The notes below the pieces were generated by a model. That model was not told where the DNA came from and ran no database searches. It saw nothing but the letters and a program-made list of their open reading frames with translations. Below are positions 1 through 8,619 of a stretch of 64,000 bases of DNA, in pieces (position 1 is the first letter of the stretch; the number at the start of each line of letters is the position of its first letter). Position numbers and translations under genes: made by a program. This stretch comes from Methylolobus aquaticus (GTDB lineage: Bacteria; Pseudomonadota; Gammaproteobacteria; Methylococcales; Methylococcaceae), in contig SEYW01000010.1 in NCBI GenBank assembly GCA_004168015.1, forward strand, positions 62,001 to 126,000, written 5' to 3'.

Positions 1-30
1 GCCGGGCTCGGTGATCTCGATGGCGCGCAT
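1..30 (-). CDS. NADPH:quinone oxidoreductase family protein, N-terminal fragment
   Basis: Only the first ten codons lie in the window. They read MRAIEITEPG on the minus strand, the usual beginning of zinc-independent quinone oxidoreductases of the medium-chain dehydrogenase superfamily. An AGGG stands 8 bases before this ATG. A second in-frame ATG five codons upstream (43-45) has GGAG 10 bases before it and could be the real start. The gene follows the thioredoxin-like gene by a few tens of bases in the same direction, so it is probably the next gene of that operon. The assignment rests on the N-terminal pattern alone. Confidence 0.55.
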   Translation of the reverse strand, partial: MRAIEITEPG

Positions 31-61
31 GGTCGTAACCCTCATATGGCGTGTACTCCGG

Positions 62-565
62 TCAGGAAGACTGACCCGCCAGCCACAACCGCAGGCGCAG
101 ACCCCATTCCGTTGCGTAGCCGCTCACGGCATCGCGAATCGTGCCGTGCGTGTCGACGATGAAGACCGCCGGAACGCCCTTGAGCCCGTATCGCGTGGCG
201 ATAGTACCATCCGGGTCTGCATGAACGGGCAGTGTGAAGTGCTGCTTGCGGATGTAATCGCGCAGTTCCTGGTCGGTTCCCGACTGCAGCGCCACGCTGA
301 CGACCGGGTAGTCGCGCGCTATGGCCTCGACGTTTCCTTGCATCGCACGGCAGATGGGACACCAACTCGCCCAGAAATAAAGCACGGCCGGCCGGCCCGC
401 CCGGTGCGGATCGCCCCACTCGAATGCGGCTCCGTCCAGGGAGCGGCTGGTCAGCGGCGGTGCCTGCCCCTCGATCAAGGCTCTATCCTTCCAACCCTGC
501 GCCGCGAGGAAAACAACGACCAGCAAGGGCCAGAACCACCAGCCCGACTTGCGGCCGGGCGTCAT
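62..565 (-). CDS. Membrane-anchored thioredoxin-like protein (TlpA/ScsD type)
   Basis: The 167-residue protein has a short basic N-terminus, one hydrophobic segment (about residues 8-22, WWFWPLLVVVFLAAQ) and a periplasmic thioredoxin fold. The redox motif is WCPIC in the context YFWASWCPICRAMQ, and the cis-proline loop is GVPAVFIVD. This pattern fits the protein disulfide oxidoreductases related to ScsD and TlpA, which act in periplasmic thiol redox reactions; the partner is unknown. The start was set at the ATG at 563-565 because it overlaps the stop of the upstream metallopeptidase gene as ATGA. A longer frame to 616 has no better support. Confidence 0.85.
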   Translation of the reverse strand: MTPGRKSGWWFWPLLVVVFLAAQGWKDRALIEGQAPPLTSRSLDGAAFEWGDPHRAGRPAVLYFWASWCPICRAMQGNVEAIARDYPVVSVALQSGTDQELRDYIRKQHFTLPVHADPDGTIATRYGLKGVPAVFIVDTHGTIRDAVSGYATEWGLRLRLWLAGQSS

Positions 566-1305
566 CGCACCGGCCCGAAACGATGCAGCAGTCGTCCGCC
601 TTCGGCCTTGAGCCACTGGCGGGCCTTTCCCCAGTCAGGGAAATGTTCGTTCACCAAAGCCCAGAAATGCGCGGAATGATTGCGGTGGCGGATGTGGCAC
701 AACTCGTGGACCACGACATACTCCAGCACCGCGGGCGGCACTGCGACAAGCAGCCAGTTCAGATTGATGTCGTTCACTGCACCGCAACTGCCCCAGCGCG
801 TCCGCATCCGCTTGATGCGTAGTTGGCGCGGATGAACACCGATGCGCTCGGCATGCGCCCGCATCAAGGCTTCAGCGCGCTGAGCGAGCCAACCCCGTGC
901 CCAGGAAAACGTGAGCAGTTCGATCTGTGCCGCCCGAATCGGGAAGGACAAACCCGTGAGCCGGAGGGCCTCGCCGTCATAACTCACGCGGGCCTGGCCT
1001 GACGGCGGGTCCTGCCGCAAGAAGGGTGTTGCAGCCGCCTGCAATGGAAAACTGAGGTCGCCGGGTGCACTCGCGTCCTGCCAGAAGCTTTGCGCCGGCA
1101 CGTGGGCAATGGCCTCACGGTATTTCCGGACCAACCAGTCATGATGCTGTCGGATGAATTCCCGCGCGATGCGCTCCGAACATCGGGCCGGCAGCACGCA
1201 CTCCACGCCCTCCGCCCGCACGATCAGGCGCAAACGCTTGGCACGGCAGCTCCGGCGCACATGCAACGGAAAGGCCAGCCCGGCGAGCAGGGGCTCGCTA
1301 GCCAT
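562..1305 (-). CDS. YgjP/WLM-type metal-dependent hydrolase (DUF45)
   Basis: The C-terminal third carries the zinc-metallopeptidase motif HELCHIRHRNHS, with a third likely ligand His a few residues later, and the preceding pattern RWGSCGAVNDINLNW typical of the YgjP (DUF45, SprT-like) family. Relatives are 230-250 residues long, which fits the 247 residues here. The substrate is unsettled in the family. The ATG at 1303-1305 was chosen because it follows a G-rich stretch. The open frame continues upstream only to a TTG at 1341. The gene lies between the greB-like gene and the thioredoxin-like gene and overlaps the latter by 4 bases. Confidence 0.85.
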   Translation of the reverse strand: MASEPLLAGLAFPLHVRRSCRAKRLRLIVRAEGVECVLPARCSERIAREFIRQHHDWLVRKYREAIAHVPAQSFWQDASAPGDLSFPLQAAATPFLRQDPPSGQARVSYDGEALRLTGLSFPIRAAQIELLTFSWARGWLAQRAEALMRAHAERIGVHPRQLRIKRMRTRWGSCGAVNDINLNWLLVAVPPAVLEYVVVHELCHIRHRNHSAHFWALVNEHFPDWGKARQWLKAEGGRLLHRFGPVR

Positions 1306-1353
1306 TCGCCCCCCGGCCCACAGTCCCCGCAGAGCGGGCAACGGTCACACGGT

Positions 1354-1860
1354 TCATGACTCGGCACCCTCGTCGATGGCAAGGATTTCCAGTTCTTCAT
1401 CCCCGGCCGGCCGCTTCCAGACGACGCTGTCGCCCAACTCCGCGTGCAACAGTGCCGTCGCCAGCGGGGACACCCAGCTGATGCGTCCGCGCTGCACATC
1501 CGCCTCGTCCTCACCGACGATCGTGAAGCGCTGCTCCCGACCACCCGCATCGCAAACGGTCACGGTATCGCCAAACCGCACGCGACCATCCGATACCGTC
1601 CGTGGGCCGACCAGCACCGCGCGTTGCAGGCGTTCCTCGAAAAAGCGGAGATCCCGTTCGACGACGCCCAGATCTTGCCGGCTCTGAAGGCTCTCCTGTC
1701 TGGACAGTTCCGCACGTCGTTCTGTCAACTCTGCCACGCGGGCCTGGAGATGCCGCAGCCCAGCCGCCGTTACATAATTGGTGTGTGGACTTTGTGGACG
1801 GTCGGGCAACTGCTCCGCCCGATCGCTATCATCCTCTTCCTTGACGAAGGCTCGGCTCAT
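1354..1860 (-). CDS. greB: GreA/GreB-family transcription elongation factor
   Basis: The 168-residue protein begins MSRAFVKEEDD and continues with SPHTNYVTAAGLRHLQARV, the usual GreB-type N-terminus, followed by an acidic coiled-coil hairpin with many Glu and Arg residues. The C-terminal FKBP-like domain contains VRFGDTVTVCDAGGREQRFTIVGEDEAD and the conserved segment ISWVSPLATALLHAELGDSV. Gre factors enter the secondary channel of RNA polymerase and stimulate cleavage of the transcript in arrested complexes. The ATG overlaps the lpxB stop by 4 bases, so the gene is probably translated together with lpxB. It could equally be called a GreA/GreB paralogue, because no separate greA is visible here. 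Confidence 0.85.
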   Translation of the reverse strand: MSRAFVKEEDDSDRAEQLPDRPQSPHTNYVTAAGLRHLQARVAELTERRAELSRQESLQSRQDLGVVERDLRFFEERLQRAVLVGPRTVSDGRVRFGDTVTVCDAGGREQRFTIVGEDEADVQRGRISWVSPLATALLHAELGDSVVWKRPAGDEELEILAIDEGAES

Positions 1861-3098
1861 CGCATGTCCTCTATCGAAGATTTCCCGCTGCTTGGACTGC
1901 CGCCCCCGCTCAACAATTCCGCAGCGAGCCGCGCCAGGTTGGCCGACCCGCCGCCGGCGCCGAGTATGCCCGCAACCTCGGACAGCGCGGCGCGCATCGA
2001 GGCTGCATAGGTTGCGTCGTTGAGGATATGTTCGATCTCCGCGACGATGTTCTCGGGATTCGCGTCATGCTGGATGAACTCGCGCACGACTGAATGCCCC
2101 GCAAGAATGTTGGGCAGACCGATGAACGGAATCTTCACGAGCAACCGCCCCAGCCAGTAGGTCACCGGCGAGAGCCGATAGATGATGACCATGGGCAGTT
2201 TCAGCAGGGCCAGTTCCAGCGTCGCCGTGCCCGAGGAGGTCACGACGGCATCGCAGCATTGCAGCAGGTCGTAGTCCAGGCCGGGCACCCGGTGCACCGC
2301 CAGCCTGTGCCCTGACAGGGCTTCCTCGATCAGGGACGACTCCACCGAAGGCGCCTCGGCCAACACGAAACGGACGCCGGGTACACGCTCGGCCAGACGC
2401 TGCGCGCTTTCCAACATGACCGGCAGCAGCCGGCGGATCTCATTGGCGCGGCTGCCGGGCAGCAACCCCACGATCGGTCCGCCACCGCCCAACCCAAAAC
2501 GCGTCAACGCCCAGGCCCGCGTCATGCGGGGCGCCACCTTGCCGGCCAGCGGATGACCGACGTAGGTCACCGGCACACCAGCGGCCTGGTAATGGGGTAC
2601 TTCGAACGGAAAGATCACGGCCATGTGGCTGACGGCCTGGCCATAGGTCTTGACGCGTCCGGGACGCCAGGCCCAGAACTGCGGGCCGACGTAAAACAGG
2701 ACCCGGACCCCGCAGGCTTTCGCGGCGCGCGCCAGATGAAAGTTAAATTCCTTGTAGTCGACGCAGATCAGCAGATCCGGCCGCCGCCCGCAGACGAGCG
2801 TCTGCATCTTCTTCAGCACCCGTCGAATGTGCCGGTAATGACGGATCACTTCGACGACGCCGATGACGGCCATACCAGCCGAATCGTGCACGATCTCGAC
2901 CCCAGCCTCCCGCATCGCCGGGCCGCCCATGCCGATGCCGCGGACGTCGGGAATCAGCCGGCGCAGTTCACGAAAGGAGTCGGCCGCATGCCGATCGCCC
3001 GAGGCCTCGCCGGCGACCAGCATGATCAGCGGTTGCCTGCGGCCGCTGTCACCCGGCGTATCGCCGGCGTGGAGCGCGCCTTCGACAGCGTGCGTCAC
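1857..3098 (-). CDS. lpxB: Lipid-A-disaccharide synthase LpxB
   Basis: This GT19 glycosyltransferase joins a UDP-diacylated hexosamine to lipid X and forms the beta-1,6 disaccharide of lipid A on the inner face of the cytoplasmic membrane. Recognisable blocks are MLVAGEASGDRHAA near the N-terminus, GIGGPAM-like GMGGPAMREAGV, YVGPQFWAWRPGRVKTY, YVGHPLAGKV, LLPGSRANEIRRLLP and SSGTATLELALL. The length of 413 fits the family. The start is a GTG at 3096-3098; no ATG occurs before the conserved MLVAGEASGD block. A 16-codon frame beginning at the gnnB stop ends in a GTGA overlap with this start. As the last lipid A gene of lpxA-gnnA-gnnB-lpxB it should accept an amide-rich donor. Confidence 0.93.
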   Translation of the reverse strand: MTHAVEGALHAGDTPGDSGRRQPLIMLVAGEASGDRHAADSFRELRRLIPDVRGIGMGGPAMREAGVEIVHDSAGMAVIGVVEVIRHYRHIRRVLKKMQTLVCGRRPDLLICVDYKEFNFHLARAAKACGVRVLFYVGPQFWAWRPGRVKTYGQAVSHMAVIFPFEVPHYQAAGVPVTYVGHPLAGKVAPRMTRAWALTRFGLGGGGPIVGLLPGSRANEIRRLLPVMLESAQRLAERVPGVRFVLAEAPSVESSLIEEALSGHRLAVHRVPGLDYDLLQCCDAVVTSSGTATLELALLKLPMVIIYRLSPVTYWLGRLLVKIPFIGLPNILAGHSVVREFIQHDANPENIVAEIEHILNDATYAASMRAALSEVAGILGAGGGSANLARLAAELLSGGGSPSSGKSSIEDMR

Positions 3099-3144
3099 GG
3101 CCCCAGGCTCGAGCGGAGCCTCCCGTCGGTCTCCGCCATGCTCA

Positions 3145-4242
3145 TCAGCGACCGCAGGCGTCGGCGATCACGGACACGACCTTGAGGATGTCGGACTCGC
3201 CGAGTTCGGGATAGATCGGCAGCGACAGGCAACGGCCGGCGATGTCGTCAGCCACCGGCAGCTGCACCCCGGCGCAGTCCGCCGCGAAGGCCTGCTGCCG
3301 GTGCAGGGGTACGGGGTAATACACCGCGCACGCGATCCCGGCCGCCTGCAGGGCTTGCATGATCGCGTCGCGCCGATCGCTGAGCAGCGTGTACTGGTGG
3401 TAGACGTGGCGGCCGATCCCGTCCTCGAACGGGGTGTCGAGCGGCAGATCGGACAACAATTCCGAGTAGCGGTGGGCCACGCGACGGCGGTTGCGGTTGT
3501 ATTCCTCGATATGCCGGAGCTTGACACGGAGTATGGTCGCCTGCAATTCGTCCAGGCGGCTGTTGTAGCCGATCTCCTGATGGTAGTAACGGACCTGCGA
3601 GCCGTGGTTGCGCAACACGCGCACATGCTCCGCCAGGGCGTCCGAGTTCGTCGTCACCAGTCCGCCATCGCCGTAACAACCCAGATTCTTGCTCGGGAAG
3701 AAGCTGAAACCGGCGCTGATGCCGATCGATCCGGTCTGTCGCCCATCGACCGTCGCCCCGAAGGACTGCGCGCAGTCCTCGATCATCTTCAGACCACGCC
3801 GCTCACAGATCGCGCCGATGGCCGGCAGATCAGCCGGCTGGCCGAACAGGTGCACCGGCATCACGGCCGTCGTGCGCTCGGTCAACGCCGCTTCGACCGC
3901 GGCAGGCTGCAGATTGAAGCTGCGTGGATCGATGTCGACGAAGACCGGCGTTGCCCCGACGTAACGGATGGCCTCGGCCGTGGCGATGAAGGTGAAAGGA
4001 GAGGTGATGACCTCGTCGCCCTGCCCGATCCCGGCGGCCCGCAACGCGAGATGCAGCGCGTCCGTTCCCGACGCCACGCCGATCGCATGTTTCACGCCCA
4101 GGTAGTCCGCCGCCTCGTGTTCGAAGGCCTGGACGTTAGGGCCGAGAATAAAGGCACAACTGTCCAGCGCCTCCTGCAGACTGCGGTCGATCTCCTCCTT
4201 GAGGCTGGCGTACTGGGCTTTCAGGTCGACCATCGGAATCAT
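3145..4242 (-). CDS. gnnB: UDP-3-oxo-GlcNAc aminotransferase GnnB (DegT/DnrJ/EryC1 family)
   Basis: This fold type I PLP aminotransferase has the full DegT/DnrJ signature: GVASGTDALHLALRAAG, SPFTFIATAEAI, MIEDCAQSFGA and FSFFPSKNLGCYGDGG, where Lys185 is the expected Schiff-base lysine. WbpE-like enzymes make 3-amino sugars in the same way. Its position between gnnA and lpxB matches the arrangement known from Acidithiobacillus ferrooxidans, where GnnB uses glutamate to aminate UDP-3-oxo-GlcNAc to UDP-GlcNAc3N. The ATG at 4240-4242 has AAGGAG 11 bases upstream. An in-frame GTG four codons earlier would sit directly on that Shine-Dalgarno sequence and was not chosen. Confidence 0.85.
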   Translation of the reverse strand: MIPMVDLKAQYASLKEEIDRSLQEALDSCAFILGPNVQAFEHEAADYLGVKHAIGVASGTDALHLALRAAGIGQGDEVITSPFTFIATAEAIRYVGATPVFVDIDPRSFNLQPAAVEAALTERTTAVMPVHLFGQPADLPAIGAICERRGLKMIEDCAQSFGATVDGRQTGSIGISAGFSFFPSKNLGCYGDGGLVTTNSDALAEHVRVLRNHGSQVRYYHQEIGYNSRLDELQATILRVKLRHIEEYNRNRRRVAHRYSELLSDLPLDTPFEDGIGRHVYHQYTLLSDRRDAIMQALQAAGIACAVYYPVPLHRQQAFAADCAGVQLPVADDIAGRCLSLPIYPELGESDILKVVSVIADACGR

Positions 4243-4267
4243 GAGTCGGGACACTCCTTGAGGTAAT

Positions 4268-5203
4268 TCAGGCTTGGAGTAGACGGGTGATCTCGGTGGC
4301 GGTTGCCAGTGCGCGCCGCCCGGCTCGCCCGGACACCAACGGCTCGCTGCGCGTCTTCACGCAGTCGATGAAATGCTCGATCTCGGTCCGCAGCGCATCC
4401 CCATTCTCGAAAACCGATTCCTCGCTGAGGATTTCCGGAATGCCGGGAAACATCTCGCCCTCCCCCTTCCGATGGCAGGTCAGCACGCGGTTCTGGAAAT
4501 CGACCGAGTAGTAGGCGCTGGGCATGAACAAGCGCATCTTGCGCTCGACCTTCAAACTGACGCGGCTGGCGGTCACATTCGCGACGCAGCCATTCCTGAA
4601 CACGAGGCGCGCGTTGGCGATGTCCACATCACCGGTCAGTACTGGCACGCCTTTCGCGTCGATCCGCTCGAGCTCCGCATCAACGACGTCCAGGATGATG
4701 TCGATGTCGTGGATCATCAGGTCCAGCACGACGCTGACATCGTTCGCGCGCGGCTTGAACGGCGCGAGCCGGTGGGATTCGATGAACAGCGGCTTGTCGT
4801 CGCGCAGGTTCAGGCCGAGGATCGCTGCATTGAAGCGTTCGAGATGGCCGACCATCAGCACCCGGCCGCGGCGCTCGGCCAGGTCGATCAGTTCGTCCGC
4901 CTCTGCCACGGTCACGGTGATCGGCTTTTCGACCAGCACGTCGGCTCCGGCGTCGAGGAAATCGCGCGCTACCGCATGGTGGACACTGGTGGGGACGACG
5001 ACGCTTACCGCGTCGACCTGACCCAGCAACTGCCGGTGCTCCGTGAAAGCCGGTACGCCGAGTTGGGCCGCGAGCCGAGCCGCCGCATCGGGATCCGTGT
5101 CGCACACGCCCACGAGACGACAGCCCGGCAACGCGGCATATTTCTCTGCATGAAACCGGCCGAGATAACCCACGCCGATGACGGCGCACCTGACTTCATC
5201 CAT
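4268..5203 (-). CDS. gnnA: UDP-GlcNAc 3-dehydrogenase GnnA (Gfo/Idh/MocA family)
   Basis: The protein begins with a Rossmann nucleotide-binding loop, VIGVGYLGRFHAEKYAALPG, and has the family motif VEKPITV after about residue 90. The C-terminal alpha/beta domain contains the conserved DLMIHDIDIILDVV, with likely substrate-binding His and Asp residues. GnnA oxidises the 3-hydroxyl of UDP-GlcNAc with NAD before GnnB transaminates the ketone. The name rests mainly on gene order, since Gfo/Idh/MocA proteins have many substrates; here the gene is enclosed by lpxA, gnnB and lpxB. GGGAG lies 7 bases before the ATG. Length (311 residues) is normal for the family. Confidence 0.83.
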   Translation of the reverse strand: MDEVRCAVIGVGYLGRFHAEKYAALPGCRLVGVCDTDPDAAARLAAQLGVPAFTEHRQLLGQVDAVSVVVPTSVHHAVARDFLDAGADVLVEKPITVTVAEADELIDLAERRGRVLMVGHLERFNAAILGLNLRDDKPLFIESHRLAPFKPRANDVSVVLDLMIHDIDIILDVVDAELERIDAKGVPVLTGDVDIANARLVFRNGCVANVTASRVSLKVERKMRLFMPSAYYSVDFQNRVLTCHRKGEGEMFPGIPEILSEESVFENGDALRTEIEHFIDCVKTRSEPLVSGRAGRRALATATEITRLLQA

Positions 5204-5229
5204 TACGCGGCTCCCGTCCGTCTCACCCT

Positions 5230-6006
5230 TTACTCAGTCCCGGCGTCGCGCAACTCAAAGAACGCCAGCGTACCGCGTTTCGAGCCGCTGCCCAGCCAAT
5301 TTCTCAAATACCGGATCTCTTCGGTATCGGGCAATCCGCTCAAATCGCTGCGCGCCCGCAGCAGGCGATAGGCCCTGGAGATGGCCCGCAGCCGTTCGCC
5401 GTCGATGCCGGCTCGCCTGAGACCGATCAGGTTCAGACGGTAGTGCTTGCCCGGACGGCCGCCGACCATCGTGTAGGGAATCACATCCTTGTTGATGCCC
5501 GCCAGACCCTGAAGCATCGCGAAACTGCCGACGCGGCAGAACTGGTGCACCATCACGCCCCCGCCGAAGAATACGCGGTCACCGACACGGGTATGGCCAC
5601 CCAGTGTCGCCCCGCTGGCCAGGATATTGTGGTCGCCCATTTCGCCGTCATGGCCCAGATGGGTGTTGTTCATCAGGTAGTTGCCCGAGCCGATCCGCGT
5701 GGAGCCCAGCGGCGCCGTGGCGCGACTGATCGTGACCCCTTCGCGAAAGACGTTGTTCTCGCCGATGTCCACGTAAGTGATCTGGGCCGGATCGAAGCCG
5801 AGATCCTGCGGCAGCCCGCCCAGCACCGCGTGCGGGTGCACCGTGTTGGCCGCCCCCATACGCACGTGCGAGTGAATGACGGCATGTGCACCGATCTGGC
5901 AGCGGTCGCCGATCTCTGCCCCTGCTTCGATGACGGCAAATGGGCCGATGCTCACATCTTGACCCAGTCTGGCTTCGGGATGAACGATCGCCGTGGGATG
6001 AATCAT
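5230..6006 (-). CDS. lpxA: UDP-N-acetylglucosamine (or GlcNAc3N) O/N-acyltransferase LpxA
   Basis: The N-terminal two thirds are a left-handed beta helix of hexapeptide repeats, and the C-terminus is the usual alpha-helical trimer domain. The catalytic histidine is His119 in MNNTHLGHDGEMGDHN. LpxA transfers a 3-hydroxyacyl chain from acyl-ACP to position 3 of the UDP-sugar, the first step of lipid A synthesis. The block TISRATAPLGS differs from the common TIHRGT form. Because gnnA and gnnB follow at once, the acceptor is probably UDP-GlcNAc3N, giving an amide instead of an ester; that is inference. AGGAGA precedes the ATG. lpxD and fabZ, often adjacent to lpxA, are not here. Confidence 0.92.
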   Translation of the reverse strand: MIHPTAIVHPEARLGQDVSIGPFAVIEAGAEIGDRCQIGAHAVIHSHVRMGAANTVHPHAVLGGLPQDLGFDPAQITYVDIGENNVFREGVTISRATAPLGSTRIGSGNYLMNNTHLGHDGEMGDHNILASGATLGGHTRVGDRVFFGGGVMVHQFCRVGSFAMLQGLAGINKDVIPYTMVGGRPGKHYRLNLIGLRRAGIDGERLRAISRAYRLLRARSDLSGLPDTEEIRYLRNWLGSGSKRGTLAFFELRDAGTE

Positions 6007-6036
6007 GAGGTCTCCTACGAAGTTGGCGTCCGACCG

Positions 6037-6930
6037 TCAGCCCCTTGGGTGACAGCGGCTATGCAGTTCCTTGAGACGTTCCTGCGCGACGTGCGTGTAA
6101 ATCTGGGTACTGGAAAGATCGCTATGCCCGAGCAACATTTGCACGACGCGCAGATCGGCTCCGTGGTTGATCAGATGCGTGGCGAAGGCGTGACGAAGTG
6201 TGTGCGGCGACAGGTCGGTCGTTATACCGGCCAGTAGAGCATACCGTTTGATCAGATGCCAGAAGGCCTGACGCGTCATCGGCATGGCCCGGGCCGTCAC
6301 GAACAGTGCAGCACTGACCCGACCGCCGAGCAAGTCCCGCCGTGCTCCCGCCAGAAACCCGTCGACCCATTCCTGCGCGACTTCCCCGTAGGGAATGAGG
6401 CGTTCCTTGCTGCCCTTGCCGGTAACCCGCACGACGCCCTGCCGGGTATTCACCTGATCTACGCGCAGTGCAATCAGCTCGCTGACCCGCAGGCCAGTCG
6501 CATACAGCACTTCCAGCATCGTCCGGTCTCGGAAACCGAGCGTCTGTTCGACATCGGGAGCGGCCAGCAGGCGCTCTACATCGGCCTCGCTCAGTGTCTT
6601 GGGCAAGGGCCGACCGACGAAAGGGGCCTGCAGCGATGCGGCAGGATCGCCATCCATCCATTGCTGGTCCTGCGCGCAGGCGTAGAACTTTTTCAGCGTC
6701 GAAACCAGACGTGCGCTGGAGCGCTGGCTGACCCGGGCGCGGTGCTTGTGGGCGAGATACGCCTCCAGATCCGCGGTGCTCACCCCGAGCAGGGTCCGCT
6801 CCGACTGCCGCAGCCAGTTCGCGAAGAGCCTCAGGTCGCTGCCGTAGGACTTCCGAGTGTTCTCGCTCAAGCCCTCCTCTATCCACAGAACATCCTGGAA
6901 ACGCGCGATGATCCGCTCGTCATCGGCCAT
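6037..6930 (-). CDS. xerD: Site-specific tyrosine recombinase XerD
   Basis: This is a 297-residue tyrosine recombinase with an N-terminal SAM-like core-binding domain (about residues 5-90) and a catalytic domain. All catalytic residues can be read: Arg148 in ATGLRVSEL, Lys172 in GKGSKERL, His243 and Arg246 in HTLRHAFATHL, His269 in LLGHS and the nucleophile Tyr278 in STQIYTH. With XerC it resolves chromosome dimers at dif during division, activated by FtsK. XerD was preferred to XerC from the N-terminal start and the HTLRHAFATHLINHGADLR region. It is a housekeeping gene here: there are no integrase neighbours or att repeats. It overlaps ogt by 11 bases. Confidence 0.88.
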   Translation of the reverse strand: MADDERIIARFQDVLWIEEGLSENTRKSYGSDLRLFANWLRQSERTLLGVSTADLEAYLAHKHRARVSQRSSARLVSTLKKFYACAQDQQWMDGDPAASLQAPFVGRPLPKTLSEADVERLLAAPDVEQTLGFRDRTMLEVLYATGLRVSELIALRVDQVNTRQGVVRVTGKGSKERLIPYGEVAQEWVDGFLAGARRDLLGGRVSAALFVTARAMPMTRQAFWHLIKRYALLAGITTDLSPHTLRHAFATHLINHGADLRVVQMLLGHSDLSSTQIYTHVAQERLKELHSRCHPRG

Positions 6931-7465
6931 GCTGTCCGGCTTCGATCGAGATGGCGCCCGCCTCGTGGCGGAGCAGCCAACGTTTCACGGCGAGCCATGG
7001 GCCGTCTGTGGCACCGCAGTAACCGCCAAGGCCATGTTCGCTGACGACCCGATGACAGGGGATCACGATCGGGAAGTCATTGGCCCGACAGGCGCCCGCC
7101 ACGGCGCGGGCGCTGCTGCCCAACCGGGCAGCCAACTGGCCGTAGCTGAGGGTGGTGCCGGGCGTGATTGCGCGCAACTGATCCCAGACGCGCTGCTGGA
7201 ACGGGGTGCCGATGCAGCGAACGGGGACGGCGTTGACGGCCGTAAATCCGCCCTCGAAATAGGACTCAAGCTGCGCCAGCGCCTCGGCAATCAGCGGCTC
7301 AGCGGAATCGGATACCTCGGTGCTGGGCTCCAGCGACAACTCGATGCCAGTGATGGCATCCGGCCGTTCGGCATAGACGAACACCGTACCGAAAGGCACC
7401 GGGAGCACCCCACGTAGGGAGCCGGCAGGCTGCGAGCTCGCGCGGAAGGCAGACGGGGAACCCAT
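6920..7465 (-). CDS. ogt: Methylated-DNA--[protein]-cysteine S-methyltransferase
   Basis: The suicide repair protein moves a methyl group from O6-methylguanine to its own cysteine. The active-site motif is IPCHRVV with Cys137. The helix-turn-helix segment just before it contains the arginine finger in SSARAVAGACRAND, and the C-terminal motif is GGYCGATDGPWLAVKRWLL. The length of 181 matches stand-alone Ogt/AGT proteins without an AraC-like Ada domain. The ATG is at 7463-7465, and the 3' end overlaps xerD by 11 bases. It stands between ribosomal and lipid A genes with no linked alkylation-response regulator. Confidence 0.92.
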   Translation of the reverse strand: MGSPSAFRASSQPAGSLRGVLPVPFGTVFVYAERPDAITGIELSLEPSTEVSDSAEPLIAEALAQLESYFEGGFTAVNAVPVRCIGTPFQQRVWDQLRAITPGTTLSYGQLAARLGSSARAVAGACRANDFPIVIPCHRVVSEHGLGGYCGATDGPWLAVKRWLLRHEAGAISIEAGQHGR

Positions 7466-7498
7466 GCGTCCGTTCCGCGCGTCGCCCCCGCAGCGGAC

Positions 7499-7839
<341 letters not shown>

Positions 7840-7849
<10 letters not shown>

Positions 7850-8607
7850 CGCTGTGTTCCTCTCTCTCGATTCTCGAATTCCTGCATAAACTCTTCGAGC
7901 AATTGCCGCTGGTCCCCGTTCAGATGCTCCGCGACCAACAGGTCCGGGCGTCGGAGCCAGGTGCGCCCCAGGGCCTGCTTCATTCGCCAGCGCTCGATCG
8001 CTGCGTGGTCGCCGCTGCACAGGACCGCAGGCACCGCCAGACCATCGACCTCGGGCGGTCGCGTGTAATGCGGGTGATCCAGCAACGCGGCGGTATGCGA
8101 CTCGTACACGGTCGATTCCTCGTGCCCCAGCACCCCAGGCAGCAAGCGCGTCACCGCATCGAACAGGACCAGCGCCGGCAACTCACCGCCGCTCAGCACG
8201 TAATCGCCGATCGACCATTCCTCGTCGATCTCCAGCGCGATCACCCGTTCATCTATCCCCTCGTACCGGCTCGCCACCAGCACCAGTCGCTCGCACTCGG
8301 CGAAGCCGCGAACTGCTTGCTGGGTCAACAAGCGGCCCTGCGGGCTCAGATGAATCACCCGCGCCGCCTCGGGCGCGTCATCACGCGCGGCCCGGATCGC
8401 CTTGCACAGGGGCTCGACCTTCATCACCATGCCCGGACCACCGCCATAGGGCCGGTCGTCGACCGTGCGGTGCCGGTCCGTCGTGAAGTCCCGAGGGTTC
8501 CACAGCCGGCAACTCACGATCCCCCGGTCGATCGCCCGGCCGGTGACGCCGTGGCGCAGCGCTTCGCCCACCAACTCCGGAAACAGGGTCACGATGTCGA
8601 AGCGCAT
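7840..8607 (-). CDS. trmD: tRNA (guanine-N1-)-methyltransferase TrmD
   Basis: TrmD methylates N1 of G37 next to the anticodon with S-adenosylmethionine and prevents +1 frameshifting. The protein begins [13 protein letters not shown]. It carries [29 protein letters not shown] and the deep trefoil-knot SAM site [21 protein letters not shown], followed by [12 protein letters not shown]. The length of 255 is typical. It lies between rimM and rplS and overlaps the rplS start by about 10 bases. Confidence 0.96.
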
Positions 8608-8619
8608 GGGCGGCCAGCG

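Noticed and set aside
2863-4266. Plus-strand frame of 467 codons over lpxB and gnnB
   Set aside because: No motif, high Arg/His content, antisense to two well-defined genes.
6037-6930. Tyrosine recombinase as sign of an integrated element
   Set aside because: It reads as housekeeping XerD in an operon with ogt and lpxA; there are no att repeats, phage or mobility genes.
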